A stretch of 64,000 nucleotides of DNA. Source: Kaistella sp. SH40-3 (GTDB lineage: Bacteria > Bacteroidota > Bacteroidia > Flavobacteriales > Weeksellaceae). This document shows, piece by piece, positions 60,636-64,000 of this stretch (its first letter is position 1; each line of letters starts with the position of its first letter). A model generated the notes under the pieces. It ran no database searches. It was given only the letters and a program-made list of their open reading frames with translations, and was not told the origin of the DNA. Position numbers and translations under genes: made by a program. The DNA is taken from NCBI RefSeq assembly GCF_030686865.1, contig NZ_JAQYUS010000007.1, positions 1 through 64,000 of the forward strand. Direction: 5' to 3'.

Positions 60636-61644
60636 AATCTAATATAATTTGATTAAAATCTTCCTTTCTGTCGATGTTCACATTGATAGGCCAATAGTAA
60701 ACAAGGTCTCTAAGGTAATCAAAAGTTTTCAGTCTTACATAGTCTTTTTCAGTCGTAAGAATGAGTTTGTATTCGCCCAGTTTCTTATATTCTGCTACAA
60801 TATTTTTAATGTCCTGATCAGTAAAATTATGATGATCTCTGAATTTCAAATGTTTTACTTTTTTAGAGAATCTAGATAGATGTTTAAGCAAAGGTTTCGG
60901 ATTTGCAATTCCGGTAATTAACAGAATATCGTAGTAATCCAGATTATTATCCGGAAGCATTTTATCTCTTGAATAAACGTTTTCATCATAACCAATACTC
61001 GAAAAGAAAACTTTCTGGTAATGTTGAGGTTTAATTCTCGAAATATAATATTGCTTTTTCTCGTCCGTTAAATCTTCCGGACATTTAGAAACCATGATTA
61101 TTTGAGCACGTTTTGCTCCGCTTCGACTTTCACGTAAATCTCCTGCAGGTAAAAGAAAATCTTTAAAATAAGGATCGTTATAATCCGTCATCAAAATATT
61201 GAATCCAGGTTTTATGGCTCGGTGTTGATAAGCGTCGTCTAATAATAAGACATTCAGATCCATATCGCCAATCATCTTTTTTGCACCTGGCACTCTTTGT
61301 TCCGACACACCGATAACAAAACGATTTTTGAACCGTTCAAAAAGTTGCATGGCTTCATCGCCCACCGTTTTGTAATTGCTGTCGTAGTTCGTGATTCCAT
61401 AACCTTTGGTCACTCTTCCGTAACCTCTGGACAGAACTCCGGTTCGGTAATGCTTAGACAGTAAATCTGCGATATACATGACCATTGGCGATTTTCCGCT
61501 TCCGCCCACCGAAAGATTACCGACATTAATTATCGGAGTTTTAAATGTAGTCGATTTATAAATTCCCCAGTCATACATTGTGTTTCTAACGGCAGTTACC
61601 AAATGATAACCCAGGGAAAAAGGGTAGAGATACCATCTTTTCAT
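60619..61644 (-). CDS. lpxK: Tetraacyldisaccharide 4'-kinase
   Basis: The 341-residue inner-membrane enzyme phosphorylates the lipid A precursor at the 4' position. It has a short hydrophobic N-terminal helix (YLYPFSLGYHLVTAV) and the P-loop NVGNLSVGGSGKSPM, then LLDDAYQHRA and the LTTEKDYVRL segment. The start at 61644 is preferred because the upstream in-frame TTG at 61653 lies inside the -7 box. It overlaps the PNP gene by 17 bases. Confidence 0.92.
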   Translation of the reverse strand: MKRWYLYPFSLGYHLVTAVRNTMYDWGIYKSTTFKTPIINVGNLSVGGSGKSPMVMYIADLLSKHYRTGVLSRGYGRVTKGYGITNYDSNYKTVGDEAMQLFERFKNRFVIGVSEQRVPGAKKMIGDMDLNVLLLDDAYQHRAIKPGFNILMTDYNDPYFKDFLLPAGDLRESRSGAKRAQIIMVSKCPEDLTDEKKQYYISRIKPQHYQKVFFSSIGYDENVYSRDKMLPDNNLDYYDILLITGIANPKPLLKHLSRFSKKVKHLKFRDHHNFTDQDIKNIVAEYKKLGEYKLILTTEKDYVRLKTFDYLRDLVYYWPINVNIDRKEDFNQIILDYVRKN

Positions 61645-61650
61645 AGTGGG

Positions 61651-61658
61651 CAAAATTA
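61651..61658 (-). promoter_or_regulatory. -7 box for lpxK
   Basis: TAATTTTG on the minus strand ends six bases before the ATG at 61644. Confidence 0.58.
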
Positions 61659-61782
61659 CGAATTTTTAACAGTAAAGGAAATAGTAAAAACCTCATTTTT
61701 ATAACTTCCGTGGTTTTATTGAAAGATTGCTGTTGATGATATAAATTTCCTAATTATAGCCGTGGTTTTTAAACAATTTGTT

Positions 61783-61790
61783 TAATTTTG
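61783..61790 (+). promoter_or_regulatory. -7 box for ddl
   Basis: TAATTTTG matches TAnnTTTG 18 bases before the ddl ATG. Confidence 0.6.
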
Positions 61791-61808
61791 CTTTTATAGT
61801 TTTACCTG

Positions 61809-62795
61809 ATGAGCAAAAAAAATGTAGCCGTCGTTATGGGCGGATATTCTGATGAATATAAAGTTTCCCTGAAAAGTGGTCAGTTGATTTTCGATTCTCT
61901 GGATCGTGATCTATATAATGTTTACAAAGTGGTCATTCTTAAAAATGAATGGTATTTCGTCGACGATCGCGGGGAGAAAGCAACTATCAATAAATCTGAT
62001 TTCTCGGTAAGTTTAAGCAGTGGTTTTAAAGTAAAGTTTGATGTTTGTTTTAATATTATCCACGGGCGACCTGGTGAAAATGGCGAACTTCAAGCATATT
62101 GGAATACGATTGGACAAAAATATACAGGTTGCGATTTCTATCAAAGTGCCTTAACTTTTAATAAAAAAGATACTTTAGCCGTACTTTCAAAATATGGGAT
62201 TCCCTCTGCGAAAAGTATTTATTTAAGACATGGTGAAGAAATTAATGAAGAACAAATCATTGCAGAATTAGGCTTGCCTCTTTTTGTAAAACCAAATCAA
62301 TCCGGTTCTTCTTTAGGAATTTCTAAGGTTAAAGAACAATCAGAATTAAAGAAAGCCCTGGACTTTGCTTTTGCTGAAGACGAAGAAATTTTAATTGAAA
62401 GTTTCCTTGATGGAATGGAAGTTTCTGTGGGCGTTGTTGATTTTAATAATGAAACAATCGTTTTAGGAATTACCGAAATTGTTCCTTTTAAAGAATTCTT
62501 CGATTATGAAGCAAAATATGAAGGCGCTTCCGAAGAAATTACGCCCGCCAGAATTGATGATGAAACTCGTAAAAGAGTAGAGGAAATTTCGAAACGCGCT
62601 TATGAAGCCTTAGGAATGAGTGGATTCTCAAGAAGTGAATTCATCATCATGAACGGAATTCCTTATATGCTCGAAATGAATACCAATCCTGGATTTTCAC
62701 CAGCCTCAATTCTTCCGCAACAGGCAAAAATTTATGGAATTTCCATTAAAGATTTGTGCGGAAATGAAGTCGAAAAAGCCTTAGCCAAGAAATAA
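61809..62795 (+). CDS. ddl: D-alanine--D-alanine ligase
   Basis: The 328-residue ATP-grasp enzyme makes the D-Ala-D-Ala dipeptide of peptidoglycan. It has NVAVVMGGYSDEYKVSL, the conserved HGRPGENGELQAYW, PLFVKPNQSGSSLGISKV, SVGVVDF and EMNTNPGFSPAS near the C-terminus. The length is normal. It heads a three-gene unit with a small exported protein and coaD (gaps of two and three bases). Confidence 0.95.
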   Translation: MSKKNVAVVMGGYSDEYKVSLKSGQLIFDSLDRDLYNVYKVVILKNEWYFVDDRGEKATINKSDFSVSLSSGFKVKFDVCFNIIHGRPGENGELQAYWNTIGQKYTGCDFYQSALTFNKKDTLAVLSKYGIPSAKSIYLRHGEEINEEQIIAELGLPLFVKPNQSGSSLGISKVKEQSELKKALDFAFAEDEEILIESFLDGMEVSVGVVDFNNETIVLGITEIVPFKEFFDYEAKYEGASEEITPARIDDETRKRVEEISKRAYEALGMSGFSRSEFIIMNGIPYMLEMNTNPGFSPASILPQQAKIYGISIKDLCGNEVEKALAKK

Positions 62796-62797
62796 AT

Positions 62798-63265
62798 ATG
62801 AAATTATCTTTCACGGTTGTTTTTGTCTTTCTTACCTTAACTCTTTTTGCACAAAAGGGAAATTTTGAGCCGTTAAAACTTGATTTACCCAAAAATAATC
62901 TGGAGCCAAAAGTTGTTTCGTTTGATAAAACAGGAATATTTTTAGATGATAAAAAATGTTTTAATTATGAACTTTTTCATGATTATGAAGTAGATGGGCG
63001 ACTTATTAAAAATTACTACGAAATAAGGTCTTTAAATAAAGATCTGCTTTTTTCTGGAGAAATATCAAATAATAACTCAATGAAAGTATTTGAAAATCCA
63101 ATTACATTTCATACACTTGACAAAAATATCTATAAAAATTCGAAAATTGTAGGTAGAAATCCATTCATATTAAACCTGTCTTCAAATCAGGTTTTAAATA
63201 ATGACTGTTCAATAGATGATGAAAATTTAAAATTGTTTTTTGAACGGTCTAACGAAAATAAATAA
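62798..63265 (+). CDS. Hypothetical exported protein between ddl and coaD
   Basis: I do not recognise the family. The 155-residue product has a signal peptide (cut near LFAQ) and a charged, mixed alpha/beta mature part with two cysteines (KKCFNYELF and NDCSIDDEN) and no enzyme motif. It starts two bases behind ddl and ends three bases before coaD, so it is cotranscribed with both. Confidence 0.7.
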   Translation: MKLSFTVVFVFLTLTLFAQKGNFEPLKLDLPKNNLEPKVVSFDKTGIFLDDKKCFNYELFHDYEVDGRLIKNYYEIRSLNKDLLFSGEISNNNSMKVFENPITFHTLDKNIYKNSKIVGRNPFILNLSSNQVLNNDCSIDDENLKLFFERSNENK

Positions 63266-63268
63266 TTT

Positions 63269-63748
63269 ATGAGAGTAGCAGTTTTTCCGGGTTCATTCGA
63301 TCCTATCACGCTTGGTCATTATGATATTGTCGAAAGGGCTTATCCTTTGTTCGATAAAATTATTATTGCGATTGGACAGAATTCACAAAAGAAATATATG
63401 TTTTCTTTAGAGCAAAGAATGGAATTTATCCGCCAATCCTTTGAGAAATTCCCCAATATCGAAGTGGATCATTTTGAAGGATTAACGGTAGATTATTGTC
63501 GAAGTAAAAATGTAAATTTTATTCTGCGTGGACTGCGTAATCCCGCCGATTTCGAATTCGAAAAAGCGATTGCTCAAACCAACAGAGAATTGACGAAAGA
63601 TAATAAAATTGAAACCATATTTTTATTAACATCTTCCGGGAAATCATTTATCAGCAGCAGTATTGTTCGGGAGATTATTACCTTTGGTGGTAATTATGAA
63701 ATATTGGTTCCGCCAGCGGTTCGCGTTAATAAAATGAGCAATAAATAA
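63269..63748 (+). CDS. coaD: Phosphopantetheine adenylyltransferase
   Basis: The 159-residue enzyme joins AMP to 4'-phosphopantetheine in CoA synthesis. It shows the nucleotidyltransferase motif FPGSFDPITLGHYDIVERA (T/HxGH), LRGLRNPADFEFEKAIAQTNR and the C-terminal ISSSIVREI. The length is normal. Its stop is followed directly by a second TAA and the remnant of another gene in the same frame. Confidence 0.96.
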   Translation: MRVAVFPGSFDPITLGHYDIVERAYPLFDKIIIAIGQNSQKKYMFSLEQRMEFIRQSFEKFPNIEVDHFEGLTVDYCRSKNVNFILRGLRNPADFEFEKAIAQTNRELTKDNKIETIFLLTSSGKSFISSSIVREIITFGGNYEILVPPAVRVNKMSNK

Positions 63749-63751
63749 TAA

Positions 63752-64000
63752 GCAATCGTCATTAGAAAACAAATTTATCGCTCCTCAACTTCGATAGCCG
63801 CGAATTATAGATCTGTTGCACGAGCAAGATCAGAAAAAGAAAAATTTGCTTAACTGTGCATTGTCGCAGAAGAAGCAGATTAAACTCAATTTTAATTAGA
63901 AATAATCGAAGAACTTTCGTACTTACCTTCGGAAAAATTAAAATATTTAAAAATAGAATGTGATGAAATTGTAAAAGTAATGACAACTTACAAAAAGAAA
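63752..64000 (+). pseudogene. Decayed four-helix-bundle (S23/23S-IVS type) gene remnant
   Basis: A single frame, directly behind coaD, spells RKQIYRSSTSIAANYRSVAR, then ARSEKEKFA, and later EIIEELSYLPSEKLKYLKIE, as in four-helix-bundle proteins of the S23 family. Three in-frame TAA codons (63851, 63881, 63893) replace a Lys-, a Glu- and a Trp-codon position (FA*L, EAD*TQF*LEII), while the frame stays open otherwise. The N-terminal third of about 40 residues and any start codon are missing. The end continues past the window. The frame is shared with coaD, so part of the gene was probably lost by deletion. Confidence 0.75.

Noticed and set aside
63762..63986. 74-residue minus-strand frame at the right end
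   Set aside because: It is antisense to the four-helix-bundle remnant and has no homology-like features.
1..64000. tRNA and rRNA genes, prophage, and defence islands
   Set aside because: No cloverleaf, rRNA segment, phage structural gene, restriction-modification pair or known defence gene set was recognised in the window.

Overview
The window looks like the chromosome of a flavobacterium of the Weeksellaceae (Chryseobacterium/Kaistella/Epilithonimonas type). The DNA is AT-rich, many genes are preceded by the Bacteroidota -7 box TAnnTTTG instead of an E. coli-type -10 box, and there are lipoproteins, GLPGLI and DUF6452/DUF6048 proteins and substrates of the type IX secretion system (T9SS) throughout. 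The genus is an inference; no rRNA or tRNA gene was seen. 

Layout. 1-1368: most of an IS3-family insertion sequence whose left end lies outside the window. 1437-7000: a small membrane protein, rlmD, a DUF5117-type metalloprotease and a lipoprotein pair. 7125-13478: a large T9SS reprolysin-like protease, a carboxypeptidase-regulatory-like protein, trmB, and two members of a paralogous exported family (a third lies at 31261). 13497-15284: rplM-rpsI-rpsB, without tsf next to rpsB. 15491-24198: GLPGLI protein, icmF, an unlisted 35-residue Cys-rich metallothionein-like gene, a serine hydrolase, and an M64 protease with a lipoprotein. 24297-31070: ruvC, an M43 protease, a DUF4407 membrane protein, and a nitrite-reductase operon (AniA-like nirK, a formylglycine-generating-enzyme-like protein, an SCO copper protein). 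31810-36413: guaB and an ECF sigma/anti-sigma operon with DUF4252 and DUF2807 proteins. 36548-42744: a phenylacetate-degradation cluster (paaB, C, D, G, H, I-like) that lacks paaA where it would be expected; hutI sits there instead. 43024-47471: MFS transporter, ruvB, a broken GxxExxY gene inside a long inverted repeat, a metallo-hydrolase and coaE. 47643-56177: a 1391-residue T9SS type B protein, a nucleotide pyrophosphatase-like enzyme, an alcohol dehydrogenase and an alpha-amylase. 56508-63748: yceI-like, dinB, a NYN/OST-HTH protein, purine nucleoside phosphorylase with lpxK, and ddl-hyp-coaD. 63752-64000: a decayed four-helix-bundle gene directly behind coaD.

How it fits together. The organism appears to be a protein- and polysaccharide-degrading heterotroph with at least four exported zinc proteases in the first 28 kb, a partial denitrification step (nitrite to NO), routes for aromatic acid, histidine and branched acyl-CoA use, and an outer-envelope secretion system. 

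The most notable non-gene structure is a set of repeats. Two 20-bp sites at 40233 and 53521 are identical, and close relatives form terminal inverted repeats at 42833-42968. A related GCAAAG-type inverted repeat flanks the GxxExxY pseudogene. Every larger gap of the paa cluster is filled with a different simple or inverted repeat. Several -7 boxes (ruvC, dinB, lpxK, the MFS gene) lie only 4-7 bases from the start codon, which suggests leaderless transcripts. I did not find a clearly new multi-gene defence or biosynthetic system.
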